A stretch of DNA of 64,000 nucleotides from Rubeoparvulum massiliense (GTDB lineage: Bacteria; Bacillota; Bacilli; Rubeoparvulales; Rubeoparvulaceae): NCBI RefSeq assembly GCF_001049895.1, contig NZ_CVPE01000003.1:124001-188000 (forward strand), read 5' to 3'. The notes below the pieces were generated by a model. That model had not been told where the DNA came from. It was given only the letters and a program-made list of their open reading frames with translations, and did no database searches. Positions 8,861 through 19,004 of the stretch are shown here, piece by piece. Within the stretch, counting starts at the first letter, position 1, and the number at the start of each line of letters is the position of its first letter. Both the position numbers and the translations under genes were made by a program.

Positions 8861-11329
8861 TCACCTTCTTATTTTTTGATCAAGGAGACTTGTTTCAAAA
8901 AGAGTCATGGCATTGATTCTTACTCTACCATTTTCAAAGTGTTGAAAGATAATCGTTCCGTTTTGATCAGTTCGTAGGATCTGTGCCTCAACCTGCTGTA
9001 GCTTCTCGAGAACCTCAGAGTGTGGATGACCAAAGGGATTCCCCTTGCTCGCTGAGATAATCGCCCAGTCTGGCATGAGTCGTTCGATAAACTCCTTCGA
9101 GGTAGATGTCTTACTCCCATGATGCCCCACATGTAACATATTTACATTAGCAGGAAGCGCCTGTTTAATCAACCAGCTTTCTGCCGCAATCCCCATATCT
9201 CCTGTGAACAAATAATGGAGATCATCAACGGAAAGCAAAATTGCCAGTGATCCGTCATTATCATTCTCTGCATATGGGTAAGGAGGAAAAATCGTAAGAA
9301 TCATCCTTTCCTGTAATTGCCAACGTTGTACTTTCTGAACAATATGATGACGATGCTGAGGATGTTGAACAAACCATTCATGGAGATACTGTTCACCACT
9401 ACTACGTTCCCCTTCTCTCCCAATCATTCCATTCCAAAAAAGATGACCGATGGTAACCTGCTCTGCAATACTTGGAAAACCACCGATATGATCCGTATCC
9501 TGATGGGTAAGAATCACATAATCAAGATGCTGGATGCCCCTGCTTCGTAAGTAAGGAAGGATGCGCTGACGGCCTGCATCAAAGCTACTAGTTTCTTCAG
9601 CTTGATCCCCTCGTTGTACGCCTCGACCACCTGCATCGATGAGTATGGTCCACTCCCTGCTTTCAATGATCGTGGCATCACCTTGACCTACATTGAGGAA
9701 GGTAACTCGGATCTCATGAGGTCTCAATGGATTAGGAAACAGAAGAACCAATAGCATACACCAGATCGTTACGAACAGAGCCTGTTTCATTAATACCACT
9801 CGGTAATGCCACATCAAACCTAGAAGAATTAGCCCCAAGTAGTAGAGAAGTATCCAAGGGATGGAAGGTGGCGACCAGAAGGGATGCCATTGATGAAATT
9901 GGGCTAAGACATGGATCTGTTCATCGAGAAGCTGTAAGGGAATGGTGACGAGATGGGATAGCCACATCGCCAATGGCAGCGAGAGGAAGGAGAGTAGCAA
10001 GGTAAGAAAGCCTAAGGGGATTACAATCAATGTGTAGGCAGGTACCGCCAGAAGATTGGCCAGTCCTGATAGCCATGAAAACTGATGGAAATAATAGATC
10101 TGTAGGGGAAAGGCAAAGAGTTGGGCAACGAACGTAATCAGCATGAGTTGTATAAGCTGATTTGTCTTTTTCCGTTCACCACCTGTCTGAGCGAAGAAGA
10201 ACAGAAGTCCTCCTGTAATTAAAAAGGAAAACTGAAAGCCTGGATGGTATAAAAGGTAGGGGTCCCAAATAAGCAGGAGGAGCATGGCAATACCTAAGCC
10301 ATTGTAGGCATCATACCAGCGGCGTAGCAGAAGCGCTAACCACATTAGCTCTGCCATTACTGTAGCCCGAACAACCGATGGTCCCAAGCCAGTAACAACT
10401 GCATAAAATGGTAGGAATAGCATTACAAGTAGAATCCCTCGTTCACGGGTGACGCCAAGCCAACGAAGAACAGTGAGGAACCCGAAGCTGAGTGTTCCTA
10501 CATGTAAGCCTGAAATGGCTAGGAGATGAGCGATGCCTAACACCTCATAAGCTTCCTTCCATTCGGCTGTCAACTGAGAGCGATCACCCAGCAGAACTCC
10601 TTGTAAAATCGCAGCGATGGAGGATGGGTAGATCTGACGTAATTGTTGGATCAAATCAGTGCGAAGCTGTGCGGGAAGTTGTGTCCATGAAGCTGCACTT
10701 TCGAGGAATTGTAGCGATGAGGCATTGGCAAATCCAATCCAAAAGATGCTCTGGTTCTGGAGATATTGCTGATAATCGAAGGCATGGGGGTAAAGAGGTC
10801 CCGGTGGCGTTTCTAGCGAGGCTTCAAAGATGAAATGGCTTCCGGCTGACCATGATGCAATGTTCAGTACTAATGAGGACTCAGCTCCTGAGATACGTAG
10901 CAGAATCTCTTCTTGCAGACGATTCCACTTCGTTCCCACCTGCTGATGGGTAATAAGAACGCGCCCTTCTAGGCGATGACCTTGCCAGCGGAAGGGCTCT
11001 TGTAATTTTCCATAAAAACGATAGGGTCCATACCGTTGACCAAGCTGTTCTTGAGATTGTTGTAAAATGCCTTGACGATCAAGCTGAATAAATGAGTGGT
11101 ACCCTTGCTCTACATAATGGCCATAGCTAAGACCTGCTAAAGCAGAGAATACCACAGGGATGAAAAGCGCTGACCTACTTTTTCCTTTCCATCCCTGCCA
11201 TATTAACCAAAGTAAAGCAATGGTAAGGAGCGACCCTCCTATGAGTAGAAAAAAAGTACTCCCATGATGAGCTAGGATCAGTCCGCTACCAAAGCTGATG
11301 GCACCGAATAACCAGCTCGCCTGCCTCAT
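8861..11329 (-). CDS. comEC: DNA uptake channel ComEC/Rec2
   Basis: Inner-membrane channel that takes up single-stranded DNA during transformation. 822 residues with three parts: N-terminal DUF4131-type part with two membrane segments and an OB-like domain; central competence domain with about eight to ten membrane segments, including AISGLHVGTLSFG; C-terminal metallo-beta-lactamase-like domain with NVGQGDATII, LTHQDTDHIGG and VGHHGSKTSTS. The ATG overlaps the comEB stop by one base (TAATG). It looks intact. Confidence 0.95.
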   Translation of the reverse strand: MRQASWLFGAISFGSGLILAHHGSTFFLLIGGSLLTIALLWLIWQGWKGKSRSALFIPVVFSALAGLSYGHYVEQGYHSFIQLDRQGILQQSQEQLGQRYGPYRFYGKLQEPFRWQGHRLEGRVLITHQQVGTKWNRLQEEILLRISGAESSLVLNIASWSAGSHFIFEASLETPPGPLYPHAFDYQQYLQNQSIFWIGFANASSLQFLESAASWTQLPAQLRTDLIQQLRQIYPSSIAAILQGVLLGDRSQLTAEWKEAYEVLGIAHLLAISGLHVGTLSFGFLTVLRWLGVTRERGILLVMLFLPFYAVVTGLGPSVVRATVMAELMWLALLLRRWYDAYNGLGIAMLLLLIWDPYLLYHPGFQFSFLITGGLLFFFAQTGGERKKTNQLIQLMLITFVAQLFAFPLQIYYFHQFSWLSGLANLLAVPAYTLIVIPLGFLTLLLSFLSLPLAMWLSHLVTIPLQLLDEQIHVLAQFHQWHPFWSPPSIPWILLYYLGLILLGLMWHYRVVLMKQALFVTIWCMLLVLLFPNPLRPHEIRVTFLNVGQGDATIIESREWTILIDAGGRGVQRGDQAEETSSFDAGRQRILPYLRSRGIQHLDYVILTHQDTDHIGGFPSIAEQVTIGHLFWNGMIGREGERSSGEQYLHEWFVQHPQHRHHIVQKVQRWQLQERMILTIFPPYPYAENDNDGSLAILLSVDDLHYLFTGDMGIAAESWLIKQALPANVNMLHVGHHGSKTSTSKEFIERLMPDWAIISASKGNPFGHPHSEVLEKLQQVEAQILRTDQNGTIIFQHFENGRVRINAMTLFETSLLDQKIRR

Positions 11330-11787
11330 TATGGCTGCAATAATTGTGGAAGATACTTGTCCAGATTAGCAGAAACCTGAACAACCTCCACATTGGCATT
11401 ACGTAATAGTTCCTCTGCATAAGGGTCTACCCGATACTTCGTCTCATAGCAAAGTCGTTTTATCCCTGCTTGGATTATAGTCTTTGTACAGTTGAGACAT
11501 GGAAAATGCGTGACATAAATCTCTGCTCCTTCAGTGGGTACACCAAATTTAGAACATTGTAAAATGGCATTTACCTCTGCATGAATGGTTCGTACACAAT
11601 GGCCATCTACCACCTTACAGCCTACATCCAAACAGTGAGCATCTCCAGATATTGAGCCATTATAGCCACCTGCAATGACTCGTTTATCTCGTACAATGGT
11701 AGCTCCTACGCTTAAGCGTGTACAGGTACTGCGTAGGGCGATAATTCTACTCTGTGCCATAAAATATTCATCCCAGGTAATTCGCAT
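11329..11787 (-). CDS. comEB: ComEB, dCMP/cytidine deaminase family
   Basis: Zinc deaminase of the dCMP deaminase family, associated with late competence in Bacillus. Zinc motifs are present: TIHAEVNAI (HAE) and PCLNCTK (PCxxC); an additional Cys/His cluster (DAHCLDVGCKVVDGHC) is typical. The frame is open upstream to 12039, but AAGGAGTGAAGAAG places the start at 11787, giving 152 residues beginning MRITWDEYFM. Followed at once by comEC. Confidence 0.93.
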   Translation of the reverse strand: MRITWDEYFMAQSRIIALRSTCTRLSVGATIVRDKRVIAGGYNGSISGDAHCLDVGCKVVDGHCVRTIHAEVNAILQCSKFGVPTEGAEIYVTHFPCLNCTKTIIQAGIKRLCYETKYRVDPYAEELLRNANVEVVQVSANLDKYLPQLLQP

Positions 11788-11952
11788 CTTCTTCACTCCT
11801 TTTAAGGTAAAAAGAGAAATAACAAGGAATCGTAACGAAAAAAACTTGTCCATTCCCTTCAATGATTGGTATGATATGTAGATGAATCGTATTAATTGTA
11901 ACGTATCTAGCCACCTCTGGCTATATCTATATACAATGGGATGGTGACTCAC

Positions 11953-13863
11953 ATGTGTGGCTTTGTAGCAATGTACAGTAAAGATAATCAACCTGTTTCC
12001 CTCGAACAACTCCAAAAAATGAATCGGATGATCACTCATCGCGGTCCAGATGATGAAGGTTATGTTCGTAAGGGTCCAATTGGCCTTGGCTTCCGTCGCC
12101 TTAGCATCATCGATTTACAACATGGCCATCAGCCCCTCACCAATGAGGATGAATCCATCTGGTTAATTTTCAATGGTGAGATCTATAATTATCGAGAGCT
12201 TCAAACATGGCTAAAAGAGCGGGGACATCAATTCCGTACCGATACAGATAGTGAGACCATACTCCATCTTTATGAGGAGTATGGCACAGAGACACCGAAG
12301 TATCTCCGTGGTATGTTCTCCTTTATTATCTGGGATGGCAAGGAACAACGCTTTTTTGGTGCTCGTGATCATTTCGGGATCAAGCCTCTTTATTGGGTTG
12401 AGACACCACATGCCTTCGGCTTCGGCTCAGAAATCAAAAGTCTCCTAGAGATGGAAGGAGTAAAAGCTGCTGTTGACCCAGTCTCCTTCTATCATTACCT
12501 CACTTTCCAGTATGTACCTGATCCTGCCACCATGTTTGCAGGCATCCATAAACTTCTACCAGGCCATTCCTTTACGATCAAGAATGGTACCATGAATATT
12601 GAATCTTATTTTCAAGTTGAATTTACTCCTGAGGAACGCCCCTTTGAGGAGTATGTAGAAGAGACACGTGCTGCTCTTAAAGAATCGGTAGAACGCCATA
12701 TGATGAGCGATGTTCCACGCGGTGCGTTTCTCTCCAGTGGTGTAGATTCATCAAGCATTGCTGCTCTCCTGCGTAAACAAGAAAAGCTAAAAACCTTTAC
12801 CATCGGTTTCGATATCCCTGGCTATAGCGAATTGGATTATGCCCGTAGAACCGCTGCTCATATCGGTACAGACCATCATGAGGTGGAGGTAGATGGAGAA
12901 CGATATCTCGATGTTCTGCCCCGCTTAATCTGGCATCAGGACGAGCCTGTAGCAGATCCTTCCGCCATCGCCCTTTACTTCGTTGCTGAGCTAGCCAGTC
13001 AATATGTGACAGTAGTACTCTCAGGGGAAGGCGCTGATGAATTCTTTGGGGGCTATAACATTTACCGTGAGCCATTCGCCCTCGCTGGGTACCAAAGACT
13101 TCCCCAAGGAATGCGTACACTCTTCGCTAATATGGCTTCCAATTTACCAGAAGGAACGAAGGGAAGAAGCTTCCTCATCCGTGGCTCGCAACAGCTAGAA
13201 GAGCGTTTCTTCGGAAATGCTCACATTTATAGTGAAGAGATGAAGGAGCAAGTCATTGCAGCATCACTCAAAGCCAAGGTTCCCTATGTGGATCCTTGGC
13301 AGGTGACCGCTCCGATCTACGAACAGGTTCAACATTATGATGATGTAACGAAGATGCAGTACTTAGATATCCATACTTGGCTGCGTGGTAATATTTTGAT
13401 GAAAGCTGACAAAATGACCATGGCCAATTCCTTAGAATTACGAGTTCCCTTTATTGACACGGAAGTATTTAAAGTAGCCATGAAGATTCCAACGAAATAC
13501 AAAATTGCCGATGGCACTACAAAACATGTTCTGCGCGAAGCGATGAAAGACCTGCTCCCACCAGAAATTAAAACGAAGAAAAAGCTTGGCTTCCCTGTTC
13601 CCACAAGATACTGGTTACGTCATGATTTCTACAAATGGGCGAAGGATTTGATTCAGCAATCTCCTACGCAGCAGTATTTTAATAAACAGTATCTACTACA
13701 GATGCTTGAACAACATAAAGATGAAAAGCATGATTATAGTCGTCCTATCTGGACCGCTTTAGTCTTCATGCTCTGGCATCAGATCTACATCGAGAAAAAA
13801 TACTCCTTCGGACCTTATGTAAGTCCTCATGTTGCAAAACGGCACAAGCTCTATAACTTATAA
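11953..13863 (+). CDS. asnB: Glutamine-hydrolysing asparagine synthetase
   Basis: Makes asparagine from aspartate, ATP and glutamine. N-terminal class II amidotransferase domain must begin with Cys after Met removal, and the start at 11953 gives exactly MCGFVAMYS; the upstream in-frame ATG at 11941 would bury the catalytic Cys2 and is rejected. C-terminal synthetase domain has the ATP pyrophosphatase motif SSGVDSSSIA and GEGADEFFGGY. 636 residues. It lies alone on the plus strand between comEB and ispH, not part of the Bacillus com block. Confidence 0.95.
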   Translation: MCGFVAMYSKDNQPVSLEQLQKMNRMITHRGPDDEGYVRKGPIGLGFRRLSIIDLQHGHQPLTNEDESIWLIFNGEIYNYRELQTWLKERGHQFRTDTDSETILHLYEEYGTETPKYLRGMFSFIIWDGKEQRFFGARDHFGIKPLYWVETPHAFGFGSEIKSLLEMEGVKAAVDPVSFYHYLTFQYVPDPATMFAGIHKLLPGHSFTIKNGTMNIESYFQVEFTPEERPFEEYVEETRAALKESVERHMMSDVPRGAFLSSGVDSSSIAALLRKQEKLKTFTIGFDIPGYSELDYARRTAAHIGTDHHEVEVDGERYLDVLPRLIWHQDEPVADPSAIALYFVAELASQYVTVVLSGEGADEFFGGYNIYREPFALAGYQRLPQGMRTLFANMASNLPEGTKGRSFLIRGSQQLEERFFGNAHIYSEEMKEQVIAASLKAKVPYVDPWQVTAPIYEQVQHYDDVTKMQYLDIHTWLRGNILMKADKMTMANSLELRVPFIDTEVFKVAMKIPTKYKIADGTTKHVLREAMKDLLPPEIKTKKKLGFPVPTRYWLRHDFYKWAKDLIQQSPTQQYFNKQYLLQMLEQHKDEKHDYSRPIWTALVFMLWHQIYIEKKYSFGPYVSPHVAKRHKLYNL

Positions 13864-13896
13864 AGAAGAGAACATTCGGATAACATCTCTGAGATC

Positions 13897-13934
13897 AAAA
13901 ACGTCCACCTTTCGTCGTGAAGGAGGACGTTTTT
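13897..13934. terminator. Bidirectional terminator between asnB and ispH
   Basis: AAAAACGTCC ... GGACGTTTTT inverted repeat between two convergent genes, with A-run on one side and T-run on the other. It can serve both. Confidence 0.8.
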
Positions 13935-13951
13935 CTTATGAATACTCTACT

Positions 13952-14902
13952 CTATCGGCTCTTCTCACGATACACTGGAAGAATCTTCTTCGGATCGATG
14001 GTTCGGTGAATGGGCCACGTTGTAGGATTCTCTGGATCTAGCTGTTCGAGGTAATTGATCACCTCTTTGGTGATGGGTGTAGGCGTTGAAGCACCTGCGG
14101 TGACTGCTACCCTTTTCTTTCCTTGAAACCATGCTGTATCGATCTCTGTGACATTGGCCACACGATGGGCGGGAACTCCGGCAATCTCTTCAGAGACCTG
14201 AGCGAGGCGGTTGGAATTATTACTTCTTGGATCGCCCACAACAATGGTAATATCAGCATCCTTCGCCTGCCCTGCCACCGCTTCCTGCCGCTGTTGCGTC
14301 GCTAAACAGATCTCATTATAAATCTCAGCCTCAGGGTAAAGTGTACGAATTCGTTCCATTAGCTCTTGAGTATCCCACTGACTCATGGTGGTCTGATTGG
14401 TCACCAAAATCCGCTGACCCTCTGCAAAAGCAAGGGCTTCTACATCATTGATGCCTTCTACGAGATGAACATGCTCTGGTGCTACACCAATGGCTCCTTC
14501 CGGTTCAGGATGCCCTTTCTTCCCGATATAGATCACCTTATAGCCTTGTGCTACCTTCTCCTTGATTAGATCATGGGTTCGTTGCACATCAGGGCATGTG
14601 GCATCCACCACCGTTAGCCCTTTAGCCCGTGCCCGTTCTTTGACAGCAGGGGAGATTCCATGGGCAGTAAAAATTACTGTCCCCTCCTCTACTTGCTCTA
14701 GAATCTCCATCCGATCTGGGCCATCTAAGGTGATCACACCAGCATCTGCTAAGGCCTCAGTGACGTGCTCATTATGAACCAACATGCCAATAATATAGAT
14801 GGGACGAGGGTATATGGGATTATTGGCCGTCTGTTGTGCGAGCATCATCGCATCAATCACCCCATAGCAGTAACCACGGGGAGTTATTTTAATGACATCC
14901 AT
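13952..14902 (-). CDS. ispH: 4-hydroxy-3-methylbut-2-enyl diphosphate reductase (IspH)
   Basis: Last enzyme of the MEP isoprenoid pathway, an iron-sulfur reductase yielding IPP and DMAPP. The three cluster cysteines are visible in [14 protein letters not shown] and EICLATQ, together with TAHG and SNNSNRL-type substrate motifs. The frame extends to 14923, but AAAAGGAGGAGCGCA precedes the ATG at 14902 ([10 protein letters not shown]). 316 residues, normal. Confidence 0.95.
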   Translation of the reverse strand: MDVIKITPRGYCYGVIDAMMLAQQTANNPIYPRPIYIIGMLVHNEHVTEALADAGVITLDGPDRMEILEQVEEGTVIFTAHGISPAVKERARAKGLTVVDATCPDVQRTHDLIKEKVAQGYKVIYIGKKGHPEPEGAIGVAPEHVHLVEGINDVEALAFAEGQRILVTNQTTMSQWDTQELMERIRTLYPEAEIYNEICLATQQRQEAVAGQAKDADITIVVGDPRSNNSNRLAQVSEEIAGVPAHRVANVTEIDTAWFQGKKRVAVTAGASTPTPITKEVINYLEQLDPENPTTWPIHRTIDPKKILPVYREKSR

Positions 14903-14988
14903 TGCGCTCCTCCTTTTTAACAACCACTACTCTACTCCATTATACATGACAAGGCACCATCTGATGATGGAGCCTTGTAGTGAACCCA

Positions 14989-16614
14989 TTATAGATCGCC
15001 TAAGACATATTCAGCAATATTGGTCGCATGATCAGAGATACGTTCAAGATTGCTCAAGGTATCGAGGAAAACAACCCCCGATGCACCGGTGCAGTCACCA
15101 CTATTCACACGGTGAAGGTGAGATTTTCGGAAGCGACGCTCCATCTTATCCACTTTGTCCTCAAATTGAACAGCTTGCTTGGCCAGTGCTTTATCATCAT
15201 TCTCTAGCGCAGCAATGGCTGTATTGATAGTCTCACGAGTAACTGTAATCATCTCGTTTAGCTCATTGATGGCATGATCCGAGAGCTTAAGGTGGTGATT
15301 ATATCGATACTCACCTAGCTCAACAATATTCATGGCATGATCACCCATCCGCTCAATATCCTTGATAGCATGCATCAAGGCGGTTAAACGTTCTGAGGCC
15401 TCTGTTGACAGTGATTGCTGTCCTACCAGCGCGAGATAATCGGTAATTTTCTCCTCTAGCATGTCCACCAGGTTTTCACGTGAACGTACCTTCTCACTCA
15501 GTTTCTGATCCCCTGTAATGAAATATTCGGTAGACTCATCTAACATCTTCCGACTAAAGTTGGCCATCCGTTGCAGTTCCTTCTCAGCTTGTCCAATGGC
15601 CACAGCAGGATTAGACAAGAAGCGCTTATCAATATACTTCACGGTATATTCTAGCTCCTCCCCACGCTGAGGAATGGCCTTCGTCACAATATAAGCAAGA
15701 ACACTAACAAATGGAAGCTGAATTAACGTATTCGAAATATTAAAGAGACCATGTGCATAAGCAATCTGCATTCGGGCGTCCACACCTGTGGTCGCCCCTA
15801 ACCACGCCACAGCATCGCGGTAAAATGGGAAGATAATTAAGAAGATGACCGTACCAACAATATTAAAGACGACGTGGGATAAAGCTGCTCTTTTAGCTGC
15901 GACACTAGCACCAATGGCTGCTAAAATTGCAGTGATTGTCGTCCCAATATTATCCCCGAATAAAACGGGGAGAGTGACATTTAGATCTAACCCTGGATCC
16001 ACTGCTAATTGCTGCAAAATTCCAATGGTTGCTGAACTACTCTGCACCACCAGAGTGAAAAGTGTACCAACGAAAACACCAAAAAGACGATTGTCCCCTA
16101 TGTTGGCAATAAGCTCATGAAAGAACGCAAGATCCTTTAATGGTTTCAAACCTTCTCCCATGGTTTGAAGTCCAAAGAAAAGCATCCCAAAACCAAAGAT
16201 GATCTGTCCAAAGTTTTGAATTTTACGTTTCTTAAAAAAGAAGAGTAAAATCGCACCTAAGGCGATGATTGGAAGGGAATACCGTTCGAGCTTGATCCCG
16301 ATGATGAATGCCGTCATCGTCGTACCAATATTAGCCCCCATGATTACACCAATCGCCTGACGTAATGTCATCAGACCTGCATTCACAAATCCTACAGCCA
16401 TGACGGTTGTGGCAGAACTAGATTGAATTAATCCCGTAACGATAACCCCTGCTAATACACCACGAATGGGATTGGAGGTCATTTTCTCTAGAACAGTACG
16501 TAATCGATCTCCTGCTCCCTGCTGTAGGCCATCTCCCATAAATTTGATACCAAAAAGAAAAATTCCAAGCCCACCTAAGAATTGAAACAATATGGCCTGC
16601 GTAGACAACTCCAC
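14989..16614 (-). CDS. Na+/phosphate cotransporter with C-terminal PhoU domain
   Basis: NptA/YjbB-type transporter. Two Na/Pi-cotransporter repeats with the signature QSSSA in LIQSSSATTVMA and VVQSSSATIGIL, about eight to nine membrane segments, then a cytoplasmic PhoU-like helical domain (about residues 340-541, DIERMGDHAMN and LERISDHATN) that probably regulates flux. Starts with GTG behind AAGGAGGAAACATA. 541 residues. Single-gene unit; whether phosphate regulates it cannot be seen. Confidence 0.9.
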   Translation of the reverse strand: MELSTQAILFQFLGGLGIFLFGIKFMGDGLQQGAGDRLRTVLEKMTSNPIRGVLAGVIVTGLIQSSSATTVMAVGFVNAGLMTLRQAIGVIMGANIGTTMTAFIIGIKLERYSLPIIALGAILLFFFKKRKIQNFGQIIFGFGMLFFGLQTMGEGLKPLKDLAFFHELIANIGDNRLFGVFVGTLFTLVVQSSSATIGILQQLAVDPGLDLNVTLPVLFGDNIGTTITAILAAIGASVAAKRAALSHVVFNIVGTVIFLIIFPFYRDAVAWLGATTGVDARMQIAYAHGLFNISNTLIQLPFVSVLAYIVTKAIPQRGEELEYTVKYIDKRFLSNPAVAIGQAEKELQRMANFSRKMLDESTEYFITGDQKLSEKVRSRENLVDMLEEKITDYLALVGQQSLSTEASERLTALMHAIKDIERMGDHAMNIVELGEYRYNHHLKLSDHAINELNEMITVTRETINTAIAALENDDKALAKQAVQFEDKVDKMERRFRKSHLHRVNSGDCTGASGVVFLDTLSNLERISDHATNIAEYVLGDL

Positions 16615-16800
16615 TATGTTTCCTCCTTACACCCCATGAACAACAATTTCAGCCTCAATTTGAAGTCACCATCTCTTAATATAATTGTTTCCTAATTATT
16701 TTTAAAGACTCCTGAAACATTTTTTTACGTCAAACTAAAAAATTATGAATTTTTTCTGCCAATTTCACCATTTTGCATCCTATAAAAATCTATTTTTTAC

Positions 16801-16838
16801 AAAAAAAAATAAGTCAGCAACGATGACTGACTTATTTT
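16801..16838 (-). terminator. Terminator after the CoA-binding protein gene
   Basis: AATAAGTCAG / CTGACTTATT stem of ten pairs; on the minus strand it is followed by a long T-run. It belongs to the gene at 16870-17274. The stretch between here and the transporter start (16615-16800) is AT-rich and shows no gene. Confidence 0.8.
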
Positions 16839-16869
16839 CCCAGAAATATTCTGAACCAAGTCTTCTTTA

Positions 16870-17274
16870 TTATTTGAATAAACGCTGATGCTCAATTTTA
16901 ATACAGCGATTCTCAATATATGGAATTTCCGCCTTTTCAGCTAGCTTGTGGGCTGCTTCATTTTCCAAACCTAATTGGACCCAGATGGATTTCACACCGA
17001 CCTGTAATGCCTCCTTCACCACTTCCGGTAAATCTTCACTTTTACGGAAGATATCAACCAAATCGATCTCGCCCTCAATCTCCCCTAATGAACGGACTGC
17101 GGGGATGCCAAAAACAGACTGAATCCGTGGATGAACAGGAATAATCTCGTACCCCTGTTGCAACAGATACTGTGCTACTTGATAGCTGGCACGATCAGGC
17201 TTGTCTGACAAACCAACCACAGCTATTCTTTTTACCCCCTGTAACCATTGACGAATCTGCTGATCATCCATCAT
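16870..17274 (-). CDS. CoA-binding domain protein (YccU-like)
   Basis: 134-residue Rossmann-fold protein of the succinyl-CoA-ligase-type CoA_binding family: VKRIAVVGLSDKPDRASYQV near the N-terminus, IIPVHPRIQSVFGIPAVRSL, and the C-terminal NRCIKIEH. Common in Bacillales, biochemical role not established. Followed by its own terminator. Confidence 0.88.
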   Translation of the reverse strand: MMDDQQIRQWLQGVKRIAVVGLSDKPDRASYQVAQYLLQQGYEIIPVHPRIQSVFGIPAVRSLGEIEGEIDLVDIFRKSEDLPEVVKEALQVGVKSIWVQLGLENEAAHKLAEKAEIPYIENRCIKIEHQRLFK

Positions 17275-17354
17275 TCCCCATCCTTCCTAACTGGTTTTTC
17301 TTATTTTACCATACACCCCCAAGTATTTCATCTTCGATGCTCATCTCCTCTTCT

Positions 17355-18026
17355 TTATTGTGCAGTAATCTGATCGCGGAACTTCGCTAAGGTTTTGGCT
17401 CCAATCCCTGATACCTGTAGTAAGTCGTCTACACTCTGAAAGCGTCCATGCTCTTCACGATACTGAATAATGGTCTGCGCCTTACTCTCACCAATACCTG
17501 GTAAACGCATTAGCTCTTCTTTACTCGCAGTATTAATATTGATTAGCTCTTTGCTTTCGCCAGTTAATGAAGATTGACCCGCCTGATTCCACAAGAGAAC
17601 GGAATCCACACCCTCCTCACCATGAAAAGGAATATAGATCACCATTCCATCTTGGAGTGGTGCTGCTAAATTAACATGACGAGTTGTAGCCTCATCCAAT
17701 AGACCACCTGCTGTAGTAATAGCATCCATCACTCTACCATCCTGTGTAACGGTATAGACCCCTGGGCGTTTTACCGCACCTTTCACATCAATGATATATA
17801 GAATGGGGGCCACTCTCTCCGGAGGCTTCTCCTCTTCTGAGGTTATTACCTCCTCAGATACGAATCTCTCGGCAGCAATTTGCTCCATGCTTTGCAGGAC
17901 AAATAAGTCCTCCTCTAAATGATTAATCTTTGAATATTGTGCCACCAAGATCACACCCATGCTGACCATCAGTATGAAGGTAATGATGGCGATGATTCTT
18001 TCGCGTAAACTCCATGTTTCCCACAT
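17355..18026 (-). CDS. comEA: Competence DNA receptor ComEA
   Basis: Membrane-anchored double-stranded DNA receptor for transformation. N-terminal membrane anchor (about residues 10-30), SLBB domain (YIIDVKGAVKRPGVYTV, about 75-145) and C-terminal helix-hairpin-helix pair (NINTASKEELMRLPGIGESK, about 165-223). The frame runs to a GTG at 18047, but AAAGGAG lies correctly for the ATG at 18026. In B. subtilis comEB and comEC follow directly; here four genes separate them. Confidence 0.94.
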   Translation of the reverse strand: MWETWSLRERIIAIITFILMVSMGVILVAQYSKINHLEEDLFVLQSMEQIAAERFVSEEVITSEEEKPPERVAPILYIIDVKGAVKRPGVYTVTQDGRVMDAITTAGGLLDEATTRHVNLAAPLQDGMVIYIPFHGEEGVDSVLLWNQAGQSSLTGESKELININTASKEELMRLPGIGESKAQTIIQYREEHGRFQSVDDLLQVSGIGAKTLAKFRDQITAQ

Positions 18027-18184
18027 GGCATAGACTCCTTTCTTCACAATTTATCCAATTATGTCATAGGCTGATGGTAATCACCAATGATAATTCACTT
18101 CCTCATTCATACATATAGAATGGGATCCTTTATTAATGAAATTTTTTGTTTAGGGGTTAGAGAAGGAAAGCTGAAGGAGGGATT

Positions 18185-19003
18185 ATGGTGAAGCTGGGTT
18201 TTATAGGAACAGGCAATATGGGGTCTATCCTAATCCAAGCATTTCTTGCTGCTGGAGTAGATCCAAATCGTGTTTGGATCACCAATCGCAATCTAGAGAA
18301 GGCCAAAGCATTGGCTAATCAATATGAGGGGATTCACTGTAAGAAGAGGAATGTTGAGGTCGCAGCTGAAGCAGATGTTCTCTTTCTCTGCGTCAAGCCG
18401 AAAGAGTATGAAAATGTGGTAAAAGAGATCGAGGGCATCTGTAGAGAAGAGCAATATATGGTGGTGATTACGAGTCCCATTAGTTTATCATGGCTTGAGG
18501 ATCGCGTGCCATGTAAGCTGGTGAAAATGATTCCAACCATTAATCATCTCGTACATCGGGGGACCAGTCTCATTCAATTTCATTCTCTCTGCACATTAGA
18601 TGATCGTAAAATACTACTTGAAGTATTCCAGAAAATTAGTACACCATTAGAGATCGAAGAGTCCTTTGTTCGGATCTGTTCTGACTTGAGTAGTTGTTCT
18701 CCTGCATTCCTTAGTTTTATTTTGGAGCAATGGACGGAGGCTGCCCATCTTGAAACAGGAATTAGCAAGGAGGCTGCCACATTCCTTTTGGCACAATCTA
18801 TCATTGGGATGGGAAAATTATTGGAACAAGAGGTATTCACCCTAACTACACTCCAACAAAAAATCTGTGTACCAGGAGGAGTGACAGGTGAAGGCATTGA
18901 AGCCTTTCGCCCCCACCTTCTCCCTCTCTTCCGCCATGTGATTCAGACCACACACCGTAAACATCGATTGGATCAAGCTGAATTAATGGAGCACGATAAG
19001 TAA
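18185..19003 (+). CDS. comER: ComER-like protein, pyrroline-5-carboxylate reductase family
   Basis: ProC-related NAD(P)-binding protein, 272 residues, with IGTGNMGSIL at the N-terminus and the C-terminal dimerisation motif CVPGGVTGEGIEAF. Like comER of B. subtilis it is divergent from comEA, which supports this call over a biosynthetic ProC. Strong GAAGGAGG site before the ATG. Its role in competence or sporulation is not defined by the sequence. Confidence 0.88.
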   Translation: MVKLGFIGTGNMGSILIQAFLAAGVDPNRVWITNRNLEKAKALANQYEGIHCKKRNVEVAAEADVLFLCVKPKEYENVVKEIEGICREEQYMVVITSPISLSWLEDRVPCKLVKMIPTINHLVHRGTSLIQFHSLCTLDDRKILLEVFQKISTPLEIEESFVRICSDLSSCSPAFLSFILEQWTEAAHLETGISKEAATFLLAQSIIGMGKLLEQEVFTLTTLQQKICVPGGVTGEGIEAFRPHLLPLFRHVIQTTHRKHRLDQAELMEHDK

Positions 19004-19004
19004 A